The translations under genes and the position numbers were made by a program. Positions 1-5,825 of a stretch of DNA of 9,746 bases are shown here, in pieces. Source of the stretch: Nitrososphaeraceae archaeon (lineage in GTDB: Archaea; Thermoproteota; Nitrososphaeria; Nitrososphaerales; Nitrosopumilaceae); assembly GCA_025922755.1 (NCBI GenBank), contig JAICHE010000027.1:1-9746 (forward strand), written 5' to 3'. The number at the start of each line of letters is the position of its first letter. The first letter of the stretch is position 1. Below the pieces are notes generated by a model that made no database searches, was not told the DNA's origin, and saw only the letters and a program-made list of their open reading frames with translations.

Positions 1-492
1 CCTTTCTCTGTAGGGGAAAGAAAAAATCCTGCACCTTCTAGAAGAGAAATTGAGATTTCTAAGGTCATTAAAGAAGCCTTATTGCCAGCAGTAATGCTGG
101 AAAAATTTCCAAGAACTGCTGTAGATGTTTTCATAGAGGTTCTTCAAGCTGACGGGGGAACCCGTTGTGCAGCATTATCTGCAGCATCTGTGGCTTTGGC
201 TGATGCAGGAATTCCCATGAGGGATATGGTAGCAGCTTGCGCTGCTGGAAAAGTAGCAGACACTATAGTCCTTGATGTAAATAATGAAGAAGACCAAGCA
301 GGCCAAGCAGACATGCCAATCGGTTACATGCCAAACCTTGAGAAAGTAACTCTTCTGCAATTAGATGGCATTTTGACTCCAGAGGAATTTAAAAAATGTG
401 TTGAAGTTGGAGTAAATGGATGTAAGATAGTTTATGATTTACAAAAGAAAGCACTAAACGAAAAATATTTTCAAAATGGAGGAGATCAATAA
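1..492 (+). CDS. rrp41: Archaeal exosome exonuclease subunit Rrp41 (3' part; start lies before the window)
   Basis: This is the catalytic RNase PH-type subunit of the archaeal exosome, which degrades RNA 3'-to-5' by phosphorolysis in the cytoplasm and can add heteropolymeric tails. The frame is open from base 1 and reads without a methionine from PFSVGERKNPAPSRREIE, so the gene is truncated by the window edge and the first ATG at 82 is internal. Family signatures are visible: the SRREIEIS phosphate/RNA-binding arginines (codons 14-20 of the fragment), the DGGTRCAALSAAS segment (about codons 52-64), and the EDQAGQADMPIGY stretch whose aspartate (codon 104, bases 310-312) fits the catalytic acid of active RNase PH subunits. 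About 163 codons are present, roughly two thirds of a typical Rrp41. It abuts rrp42, its hexamer partner, as in most archaea; rrp4 would be expected upstream. Identification is secure. Confidence 0.97.
   Translation, partial: PFSVGERKNPAPSRREIEISKVIKEALLPAVMLEKFPRTAVDVFIEVLQADGGTRCAALSAASVALADAGIPMRDMVAACAAGKVADTIVLDVNNEEDQAGQADMPIGYMPNLEKVTLLQLDGILTPEEFKKCVEVGVNGCKIVYDLQKKALNEKYFQNGGDQ
478..482 (+). promoter_or_regulatory. Shine-Dalgarno sequence of rrp42
   Basis: GGAGG lies inside the last codons of rrp41, 10 nt before the rrp42 ATG. It is the clearest ribosome binding site in the window. It fits re-initiation within a polycistronic message, in contrast to the leaderless starts of the promoter-proximal genes further right. 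Confidence 0.7.
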
Positions 493-1308
493 ATGACAAC
501 TTCAGTCATTGACGAACTAAAAAGATCCCAAATTCTAGAATTATTAGAACAAGGAAAAAGAATTGACGGCAGAGCTCTGGATGAACCAAGAAAACTAACC
601 GTTGAAATAAATGCAATCCCAAAAGCAAATGGTTCTGCAAGGGTTAGATTGGGTGACACCGAAGCAGTTTGTGGAGTAAAAATTCAACCAGATAGACCAT
701 TTCCAGATATGGGTGATAAAGGAATTTTTATTTGTACGGCAGAACTTTTACCCTTATCTCATCCTAGTGTAGAGACTGGACCTCCAGGACCAGATGTTAT
801 TGAATTGGCTAGGGTTGTAGATAGAGGAATAAGAGAAAGTCACATGGTTGACGTATCTCAATTAGTAATTGAAAAAGACAAATCTGTTGTAGGTGTTTTT
901 GCCGATATTGTCGTAGTTGATTACGATGGTAATCTGTTTGATGCATGCTCATATGCAGCTACAGCAGCTGTTCTAAAATCAAAAATGCCAAAATGGGAGA
1001 TCAAAGATGATGTTCCTACTCTTGTAGAGGGAGAAGAGTCTGACTTGCCAACCACTACAATCCCAGTCTCAATCACTATGGGTAAAATTGGAAGCCATAT
1101 TGTTGTTGACCCTAATGGTGATGAGTGGGCAAGCATGGATTCTAGAATTACAATTACTACTGATTCAGATGGAAATATTGTTGCACTCCAAAAAGGAGGG
1201 GATGACGGATTTACCGTTGACGAAATCGTCAAATGTGGTGAACTTTCAATTAAAGCAGGCGCTCAAATTAGAGAAACTTTAAAACAAGCAGGCGAAGGCA
1301 GTCAATAA
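493..1308 (+). CDS. rrp42: Archaeal exosome non-catalytic RNase PH subunit Rrp42
   Basis: Rrp42 alternates with Rrp41 in the hexameric exosome ring. It lacks the phosphorolytic site but shapes the RNA channel and is needed for Rrp41 activity. The 271-residue product has the usual family length. Family features include RIDGRALDEPRKLTVE near residues 23-38, the strand NGSARVRLGDTEAVCGVK (about 46-63), SHPSVETGPPGPDVIELARVVDRG (about 89-112; the arginines contact RNA in the family) and a conserved C-terminal PH fold. The acid present in Rrp41 (EDxxGxxDMP) is replaced by IVALQKGGDDG, as expected for the inactive paralogue. The ATG follows the rrp41 stop directly and has a GGAGG 10 nt upstream, so the start is secure and the two genes are translationally coupled. 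Confidence 0.97.
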   Translation: MTTSVIDELKRSQILELLEQGKRIDGRALDEPRKLTVEINAIPKANGSARVRLGDTEAVCGVKIQPDRPFPDMGDKGIFICTAELLPLSHPSVETGPPGPDVIELARVVDRGIRESHMVDVSQLVIEKDKSVVGVFADIVVVDYDGNLFDACSYAATAAVLKSKMPKWEIKDDVPTLVEGEESDLPTTTIPVSITMGKIGSHIVVDPNGDEWASMDSRITITTDSDGNIVALQKGGDDGFTVDEIVKCGELSIKAGAQIRETLKQAGEGSQ

Positions 1309-1309
1309 A

Positions 1310-1519
1310 ATGGCCAAGAAAAAATCACTAAAAGGGTTAGGCGCTAGGTATGGTATTAAACTTCGAAAACAGTATACTAAAGTGCACCAGCAACTAAAAG
1401 AAAAAAGAACTTGTCCAGATTGTGGTTCCAAACAATTTGGAAGAGATGCAGTAGGAATTTGGTCTTGCAAAAAATGCAACTTTAAAATTGCTGGAACAGC
1501 ATATGACGTCAAACTTTAG
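1310..1519 (+). CDS. rpl37ae: Large-subunit ribosomal protein eL43 (L37Ae)
   Basis: This is a small basic zinc-ribbon protein of the 50S subunit that binds 23S rRNA. The 69-residue product carries four cysteines in two knuckles, C35-P-D-C38 and C53-K-K-C56, after a lysine/arginine-rich N-terminus (GLGARYGIKLRKQY), which is the complete L37Ae pattern. Length is normal for archaea. It starts 1 nt after the rrp42 stop. Its last 17 nt overlap the preferred start of the next gene, so it sits within the conserved exosome/translation block. In many euryarchaea the RNA polymerase subunit P gene follows here; none is present in this window. Confidence 0.96.
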   Translation: MAKKKSLKGLGARYGIKLRKQYTKVHQQLKEKRTCPDCGSKQFGRDAVGIWSCKKCNFKIAGTAYDVKL

Positions 1520-1748
1520 TGCACAAATTATAGTTGATGCAAACAAGAAAACTAAAGCAATTTTTGACTCAATAAACACCGATGACAAATTTTATCCTGA
1601 AAATCCCACAAAAACCAATTTCAAAATTAATAAAAAAATATCTATAACGATAGAGTCTGATCATCTACCTCATCTAAGAGCTAATCTTAATTCTACATTG
1701 AGATTAATTCAAGCAAGCTATGATACAATTAATTCAGTAGATGATTAA
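1503..1748 (+). CDS. pcc1: KEOPS complex subunit Pcc1
   Basis: Pcc1 is the small dimerising subunit of KEOPS, which with Kae1, Bud32 and Cgi121 makes the t6A37 modification of ANN-decoding tRNAs; Pcc1 contributes to tRNA binding. The 81-residue product begins MTSNFSAQIIVDA and shows the family pattern: an N-terminal strand, a helix (KTKAIFDSI), a central strand (KISITIES) and the conserved C-terminal helix with LRANLNSTLRLIQ. An upstream in-frame ATG at 1488 would add five residues (MLEQH) but deepen the overlap with eL43 from 17 to 32 nt, so 1503 is preferred. Position after exosome and eL43 genes is the standard archaeal context. The sequence is divergent, so the call relies on the C-terminal motif plus synteny. 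Confidence 0.88.
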   Translation: MTSNFSAQIIVDANKKTKAIFDSINTDDKFYPENPTKTNFKINKKISITIESDHLPHLRANLNSTLRLIQASYDTINSVDD

Positions 1749-1773
1749 AATTTCTCAATCGTAAAACTAGATG

Positions 1774-1800
1774 TTTTTCATAATACTATTATCTAAAGTA
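1774..1800 (+). promoter_or_regulatory. Possible terminator/promoter junction before the MGME1-like nuclease
   Basis: The 51-69 nt gap after pcc1 holds a short T-run (gttttt, 1773-1778) and AT-rich TATA-like stretches (ttcataat at 1777-1784, ctattatc at 1786-1793). The second is centred about 28 nt before the ATG at 1818. Neither is a strong TATA box, so a separate promoter for the nuclease gene is possible but not shown. Confidence 0.3.
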
Positions 1801-1817
1801 TGTTAAGGAAAAAAATT

Positions 1818-2477
1818 ATGAGTAAATTTAATCACATTCCGATAAATTTCACACAATCCCAACTTATCGAAAAAGATGATGGGCATTATTATCAAACTCC
1901 AAGTGGAAAAATTTATCCATCTATTACAACCATGTTGCAAAAAACTCAATCAATAGAGAAACAACAAAGCCTCCAACAATGGCGCGAACAAGAAGTTGCC
2001 TCCAACTACATCACTCAAGAAGCCGCAATTATTGGATCTGAAACTCACAAATTAATTGAAAATTATCTAAATGGTCTAGAAACTATGGAAAAACCTAGAC
2101 TTCTATCTGAAGCCCATTTTAGTAATCTCCTTCCGTTTGTCGACAAGATTAATGATATTCACGGTATCGAATTAAGATTGTATAGCGACAAAATGAAATT
2201 AGCAGGAACTTCTGACTGTGTTGCAAAATATGATGGTACATTATCTATAATTGATTACAAAACAAAACGAAGCAACCAAAAGGAAGAATGGTTAACTGAT
2301 CACTTTATCCAAGCCACATCCTATGGAGAAATGTTCAGAGAGCTTACGGGCATAAAAATAGACCAAATTGTGATTTTGGTATCCAGCGAAAAAAACACCC
2401 GTACTGAATTTATTAAAAACCCAAATGACTATTTGGATATTCTTGAAAAAAGAATATCCCAGTATTATTCTTCATAA
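1818..2477 (+). CDS. PD-(D/E)XK nuclease, MGME1/phage exonuclease-like
   Basis: This is a predicted metal-dependent DNA nuclease of the PD-(D/E)XK fold. From the ATG at 1818 (219 residues) the core is complete: YPSITTMLQ (33-41), a tryptophan helix (WRE, 55-57), GSETHKLIE (73-81, conserved His77), E118, GTSDCVAKYDG (130-140, metal-binding Asp133), IIDYKT (144-149, catalytic Asp146 and Lys148) and the Q165-x3-Y169 motif typical of RecB-like nucleases. The order and wording closely recall mitochondrial MGME1 (YPSVT, GxxxH, LDCVAEY, IDWKT) and small exonucleases of marine T4-like phages; that comparison is from memory, not alignment. An alternative ATG at 1800 adds MLRKKI; 1818 is preferred because the added residues look uncoupled from the fold. 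It sits between pcc1 and prefoldin beta, away from other DNA genes except XPF downstream. The biological role is unknown. Confidence 0.82.
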   Translation: MSKFNHIPINFTQSQLIEKDDGHYYQTPSGKIYPSITTMLQKTQSIEKQQSLQQWREQEVASNYITQEAAIIGSETHKLIENYLNGLETMEKPRLLSEAHFSNLLPFVDKINDIHGIELRLYSDKMKLAGTSDCVAKYDGTLSIIDYKTKRSNQKEEWLTDHFIQATSYGEMFRELTGIKIDQIVILVSSEKNTRTEFIKNPNDYLDILEKRISQYYSS

Positions 2478-2492
2478 ATCCTTCCGGTAAAG

Positions 2493-2499
2493 ATATAAT
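2493..2499 (+). promoter_or_regulatory. TATA box of prefoldin beta
   Basis: The box atataat is centred 27 nt before the pfdB ATG and preceded by a purine-containing BRE-like stretch (ggtaaag). This spacing places transcription start at the A of the ATG, so the mRNA should be leaderless. Confidence 0.65.
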
Positions 2500-2522
2500 G
2501 AAACTCCCATCAAACCTATAAC

Positions 2523-2930
2523 ATGTCTGCTGGACAAATGCCTCCTTGGCTTCAAGAGCAATTAATGAAGTTGCAACAATCTCAGCAAAACCTTCAGGCT
2601 ATAATGCAACAAAAACAGCAAATTCAAATGGAAAAAATTGAGATAGAAAAATCTCTTGAAGAATTAAAAAAAGCTTCTGATGAAGATATTGTCTATAAAC
2701 ATGCAGGTACTATTTTGATAAAATCATCAAAAAAAGAATTAATTGATGAACTTGAAGAAAGACAGGAACTAACAAAAACACGTTCTACTGTATTAGAAAA
2801 GCAAGAAACCAGACTAAAAGAAACCCTGAAAGAACAAGAGTCTAAAATTACAGAAATGATGAAGGGAGGTGCTTCAAGTGGTGCAACCATGACTAAAGGA
2901 AGTTCCCCGGAAAATAACTCCGAAAACTAA
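2523..2930 (+). CDS. pfdB: Prefoldin beta subunit
   Basis: This is a subunit of the cytosolic prefoldin hexamer (two alpha, four beta), which captures unfolded polypeptides and passes them to the thermosome. The 135-residue product has a glutamine-rich N-terminal coiled coil (about residues 8-50), the central beta-hairpin segment DEDIVYKHAGTILIKSS (about 53-69) that builds the beta-barrel platform, and a C-terminal coiled coil (about 70-113). A GS-rich tail of about 22 residues (GGASSGATMTKGSS) ends it and is probably disordered. Prefoldin beta is a usual late member of the exosome/eL43/Pcc1 block in archaea. Here it has its own TATA box, so it can be expressed independently of the genes upstream. 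Confidence 0.93.
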   Translation: MSAGQMPPWLQEQLMKLQQSQQNLQAIMQQKQQIQMEKIEIEKSLEELKKASDEDIVYKHAGTILIKSSKKELIDELEERQELTKTRSTVLEKQETRLKETLKEQESKITEMMKGGASSGATMTKGSSPENNSEN

Positions 2931-2945
2931 ATTTGTAATTTTCAA

Positions 2946-2957
2946 ATAAGATATTAA
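2946..2957 (+). promoter_or_regulatory. Candidate TATA element before the XPF gene
   Basis: The stretch ataagatattaa has its TATA-like core centred near 2953, 27 nt before a GTG at 2980. It fits a leaderless message from that GTG better than from the GTG at 2965, for which no comparable box exists at the right distance. Confidence 0.4.
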
Positions 2958-2964
2958 CAAATTC

Positions 2965-3666
2965 GTGCAATTAGATTTGGTGAAATTAGAAAATTTAAGA
3001 ATAATAGTGGATGAACGAGAAAAAAAAAGTGGAATCCCTGATCTGCTCAAATCTGTTGGTTTGAAAGTAGAGATGAAAACTCTTCCAATTGGGGATTATA
3101 TCGTGGCTCCTGAAACAATTGTAGAAAGAAAAAGTATCAGAGATCTTTTATCTTCAATTTTTGATGGTAGGCTGTTTGATCAGTGCACTAGATTGAAAGA
3201 AAATTTTGCCTTCCCTGTGGTTCTGATGGAAGGAAATGTGGATGAAATAGAAGAGATAACTGAGAACCCTTTGGTATTTTATGGGGCTCTCTCCACTGTT
3301 GTCATCGATTTTAAGATTCCAATAATTCCTACTCCAAGTGCAATGCATACGGCCAAATTGCTTGTATCTATGTGTTCTAGGAAAGAATCTCCCAAAGGAC
3401 CTTTTTTGAAAAAAATAAGAAAATCTAGTGATTTGGAAAAACAACAACTTTCGTCATTGTGCAGTTTGCCTGGAATCGGAGAAAAATTTGCTATACGAAT
3501 GCTTGAAAAATTTGGCTCTCCACTCAGGGTTCTAAATGCATCTGCTTCCGAACTTGCTAAAGTAGAAGGACTCGGGGAAGCTCGTTCAAAAAAAATTAAA
3601 AAAATGCTTGAAACGGAAAGTAAATTTCTTAAAAAATCCAACCAAAAAACATTACATGATTCATGA
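2965..3666 (+). CDS. xpf: XPF/ERCC4-family structure-specific endonuclease (short archaeal form)
   Basis: This nuclease is predicted to cut branched or flapped DNA near ss/ds junctions in repair. The 233-residue product has an ERCC4 nuclease domain with the complete active site: D16-E-R18, G43-D-Y45, V53-E-R-K56 and D60. Two helix-hairpin-helix motifs follow, around PGIGEKFA (169-176) and EGLGEARS (201-208), for DNA binding. It has no helicase domain, so it resembles the crenarchaeal PCNA-dependent XPF rather than euryarchaeal Hef. The C-terminus ends NQKTLHDS, like the first half of a PCNA-interaction box but without the aromatic pair. Starts are GTG: 2965 gives the longest frame; GTG 2980 (five residues shorter) is better placed behind the TATA-like element at about 2953. 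The ERCC4 core begins at LRIIVDER either way. Confidence 0.93.
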   Translation: MQLDLVKLENLRIIVDEREKKSGIPDLLKSVGLKVEMKTLPIGDYIVAPETIVERKSIRDLLSSIFDGRLFDQCTRLKENFAFPVVLMEGNVDEIEEITENPLVFYGALSTVVIDFKIPIIPTPSAMHTAKLLVSMCSRKESPKGPFLKKIRKSSDLEKQQLSSLCSLPGIGEKFAIRMLEKFGSPLRVLNASASELAKVEGLGEARSKKIKKMLETESKFLKKSNQKTLHDS

Positions 3667-3671
3667 TATCA

Positions 3672-3680
3672 TTAAATAAA
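3672..3680 (+). promoter_or_regulatory. TATA box of the first rhodanese gene
   Basis: The box ttaaataaa is centred 27 nt before the ATG at 3703, so a leaderless transcript is predicted. A perfect 10-bp palindrome (3663-3672) abuts it on the upstream side, where TFB would bind. Confidence 0.6.
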
Positions 3681-3702
3681 TTAAAAAATTGGGATCAATA
3701 AC

Positions 3703-4461
3703 ATGCTAGTTTCTATTGATTGGTTAAAAAAAAATTTATCTGATAAAAATTTAGTAATTTTAGACACTAGACCCAAACCAATGTTTCTTTATGGCCATTT
3801 AGAAAACTCTCAAAATGTAACATTAGAACATGTGATAAAATTTGATCAATATGGATCAAATTTAGTATTAGATGAAAAAGAAGCCTCAACACTTTTTGGT
3901 TCGCTTGGAATTGATCATACAAAAACTGTGGTACTTGTTGGAGATTCCATGGATCCGTCTTCTGCACGTATTGCCTGGACACTAATGTATTACGGGCATG
4001 AGAAAACTTTTCTTTTGGATGCAAATGTTTCTCAATTAAAGGAAAAAGGATTTGAATTCACAAGACAAATTTTTTCTTTGCCTTCTTTGGTTTTTAATCC
4101 AAAAATCAATAATGAAATTAGAATAGATGCTAAAGATCTCAAAGAGAATCTAAATAAATTTGAAATCTTAGATGCAAGAACTTTGCAAGAATTTATGATG
4201 GGACATTTACCAAATTCGAAATTAATTCCATTCACTGAAGGCATTTCCTATGAGGGAAAACTATTCAAAGATAGGGGTGATTTAGAACAACTTTTTTTGA
4301 ATAATAAAATCTCAAAAAAATCTCAGATTGTTTGTTATTGCATGCATGGTCATAGGGCATCTAGTCTTTTCTTTCAATTGTTTGTATCTGGATTTCAAAA
4401 TGTGAAATTATATGATGGCTCATTCGTTGATTGGCACGGTAGGGGTTTGTCCCTTGAGTAA
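3703..4461 (+). CDS. Two-domain rhodanese-like sulfurtransferase (diverged paralogue)
   Basis: This is a predicted cytosolic sulfurtransferase that moves sulfane sulfur through a cysteine persulfide. The 252-residue product has two tandem rhodanese domains. The N-terminal one (about 1-115) keeps LDTRPKPMFLYGHLENSQNV and VVLVGDSMD but has no catalytic cysteine, as is usual for the inactive repeat. The C-terminal one (about 135-252) has EILDARTLQEFMMGHLPNS and the active loop C213-M-H-G-H-R218, followed by LYDGSFVDWHGRGLSLE. The loop fits CxxGxR but differs from the CRIGER of the paralogue at 5826. The linker region is shorter than in classical thiosulfate sulfurtransferases of about 280 residues. 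Substrate cannot be told from sequence. The last 42 nt overlap the 3' end of nob1 on the opposite strand. Confidence 0.88.
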   Translation: MLVSIDWLKKNLSDKNLVILDTRPKPMFLYGHLENSQNVTLEHVIKFDQYGSNLVLDEKEASTLFGSLGIDHTKTVVLVGDSMDPSSARIAWTLMYYGHEKTFLLDANVSQLKEKGFEFTRQIFSLPSLVFNPKINNEIRIDAKDLKENLNKFEILDARTLQEFMMGHLPNSKLIPFTEGISYEGKLFKDRGDLEQLFLNNKISKKSQIVCYCMHGHRASSLFFQLFVSGFQNVKLYDGSFVDWHGRGLSLE

Positions 4462-4926
4462 TTTTCGTTTTAAGGGTGTTCCGCAACTAGGGCATTCTTT
4501 TCCATTTTTGTGATTTGAGCGGCAACCTGGGCAATAATGAACCCATTTTCCCACGTCCTTAATTCCATTTGTCATTATTGGTGATATTTTGAGGCCCAAA
4601 TTCTTTGCAACGTTCGATATCGCAAAATCATCTGAAATTATTTCCCCTTTCATATCAATACACAATGCAATTATTGAAATATCTTGTTTTGAAAGTTGTT
4701 GATAATCGCCGGTACTTTTTGATGATTTGATTGCAAGATCAATCGAGGTTTTATCAGGTTCTCTAATTTTTAATCGATTTGTTTCTAACAAAGTTTCCAA
4801 TGCCTCATGATTTTTCTTGATATGTTTTATTTCATCAAAAACTAGTGATGTTGTATAACAATCACTTGAGGATCCAAATGGGACACCTGCATAAAATGCA
4901 CTAGCATCTAATATTCTAAAATCCAA
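4420..4926 (-). CDS. nob1: rRNA maturation endonuclease Nob1
   Basis: Nob1 makes the final 3'-end cut of 16S rRNA during small-subunit maturation. The 168-residue product has an N-terminal PIN domain with the expected acidic residues D7 (ILDASAF), E32 (VFDEIKH), D82 (KQDISIIAL) and D99/D100 (ISDDFAI), then a C-terminal zinc ribbon with C132-P-G-C135 and C145-P-S-C148. The ribbon separates Nob1 from the many VapC-type PIN toxins. The start is a TTG at 4926-4924: an in-frame TGA lies three codons upstream, and the PIN first strand begins at once, so no other start is available. It overlaps the 3' end of the NAD kinase gene by 11 nt and is the second gene of that operon. Its 3' end overlaps the convergent rhodanese gene by 42 nt. 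Confidence 0.93.
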   Translation of the reverse strand: MDFRILDASAFYAGVPFGSSSDCYTTSLVFDEIKHIKKNHEALETLLETNRLKIREPDKTSIDLAIKSSKSTGDYQQLSKQDISIIALCIDMKGEIISDDFAISNVAKNLGLKISPIMTNGIKDVGKWVHYCPGCRSNHKNGKECPSCGTPLKRKLLKGQTPTVPINE

Positions 4927-5731
4927 GTTTACTCATCTGTCTCAGCCCTCTTTTCTTTAATCTTATAAAGACAGCTGGTTTTTTGTATTTTTTTATAATT
5001 ATTGGTTCTTCATATCCTGCGGATTTTACAACCTGTGCATCCATAACTATATTGCAGTCGTGAGATGAAATTATTTCTATTTTTTCATCTGGTACTACTA
5101 TGGATTCTAATCGGTAGACTGGTGCAACAGGGGTTATTATAAGAACGTCTAAACTCTCATGAAGGATTGGTCCTCCCAAAGAAAAAGAATGACCAGTTGA
5201 TCCACTTGGAGTGGCAATTATGACGCCATCCATTTTTTGTTTAACTGTATCATTTTGAAATTTTATTTCAATCTCTGCAGTTTTTGTAAGATTTGTTCTG
5301 CTGATGTAAATTTCGTTTAGTGCGGGTGGAAACTCTTTTCCTCCACACGAAGCCACTACTCGAATTCTTTTATCTAAAAAGAATTTACCCTTTAAAATTT
5401 GATTAATTGCCTCATCTAATTCCTCGATTGTAATTTCTGAAAGTATCCCTCTATTGCCACCAACATTTATGGTGAGAATCGGCGTCTCATTTTCTAAATA
5501 TCTAAAAACTCTTAGAGTTGTTCCATCACCCCCTAGAGTTACTACAAGATCCAAGTTTTCTTTTTTTAACTCCTCTAAAGAATCAATCCTAACTGCCCCT
5601 TCTACTTGAATGGGTGCTATTGTGTATACTTTGGATTTTTTTGCAAGAAATTTTTTTGCCACGTCCTTGGCAGTTTCTTCAGATTCTTTTGAGCCGACTT
5701 TGCTTACGATTGCGACTTTTTTTAACTTCAA
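4916..5731 (-). CDS. nadK: NAD kinase (ATP/polyphosphate-NAD 2'-phosphotransferase)
   Basis: This enzyme phosphorylates NAD to NADP in the cytosol. From the TTG at 5731-5729 the 271-residue product carries the family motifs GGDGT (67-71), NVGGNRGILSE (about 89-99, a variant of NxGxLGFL), NE (139-140) and DGVIIATPSGSTGHSFSLGGP (168-188, the TPxGSTA-type loop, here GSTG). The frame also opens at an ATG at 5827, which would add 32 residues (MFYLKFVF through NIQKNR), but that extension has no family counterpart, covers the divergent intergenic region and overlaps the opposite gene's ATG. A TATA box lies 26 nt upstream of the TTG, supporting a leaderless start. First gene of an operon with nob1. 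Confidence 0.93.
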   Translation of the reverse strand: MKLKKVAIVSKVGSKESEETAKDVAKKFLAKKSKVYTIAPIQVEGAVRIDSLEELKKENLDLVVTLGGDGTTLRVFRYLENETPILTINVGGNRGILSEITIEELDEAINQILKGKFFLDKRIRVVASCGGKEFPPALNEIYISRTNLTKTAEIEIKFQNDTVKQKMDGVIIATPSGSTGHSFSLGGPILHESLDVLIITPVAPVYRLESIVVPDEKIEIISSHDCNIVMDAQVVKSAGYEEPIIIKKYKKPAVFIRLKKRGLRQMSKLGF

Positions 5732-5750
5732 CCGATTCTTCTGAATGTTA

Positions 5751-5760
5751 TTTACATAAA
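5751..5760 (-). promoter_or_regulatory. TATA box of the NAD kinase-nob1 operon
   Basis: On the minus strand this reads tttatgtaaa, centred about 26 nt upstream of the TTG at 5731. It places the transcript start at the TTG itself, which decides the start choice against the longer reading frame. Confidence 0.6.
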
Positions 5761-5795
5761 AATGATATTTTCTGATTTTTTTCTTGGAAAAACAA

Positions 5796-5803
5796 TTAAG
5801 TAT
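5796..5803 (+). promoter_or_regulatory. TATA-like box of the CysA-type sulfurtransferase gene
   Basis: The element ttaagtat is centred 26-27 nt before the ATG at 5826, the leaderless spacing. With the opposite box at 5751-5760 it makes a compact back-to-back promoter pair within a gap of 94 nt. Confidence 0.5.
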
Positions 5804-5825
5804 GAAAACAAATTTGAGATAAAAC

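Noticed and set aside
921..1232. Minus-strand open frame of 103 codons across rrp42
   Set aside because: It is the antisense of the conserved Rrp42 C-terminal half, with a serine/isoleucine-rich composition typical of shadow frames and no promoter.
2930..2963. 7-bp inverted repeat (aatttgt ... acaaatt) flanking the XPF promoter region
   Set aside because: Short arms, a 20-nt spacer and pure AT-rich context; expected by chance and too weak for a terminator hairpin.
3279..3641. Minus-strand open frame of 120 codons across the XPF gene
   Set aside because: It lies opposite well-conserved ERCC4 and helix-hairpin-helix motifs, and its serine/phenylalanine/leucine-rich product resembles no protein family.
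4420..4926. Toxin-antitoxin VapC reading of the PIN-domain protein
   Set aside because: The C-terminal CPGC...CPSC zinc ribbon, the length and the NAD kinase neighbour fit Nob1, and no antitoxin gene is adjacent.
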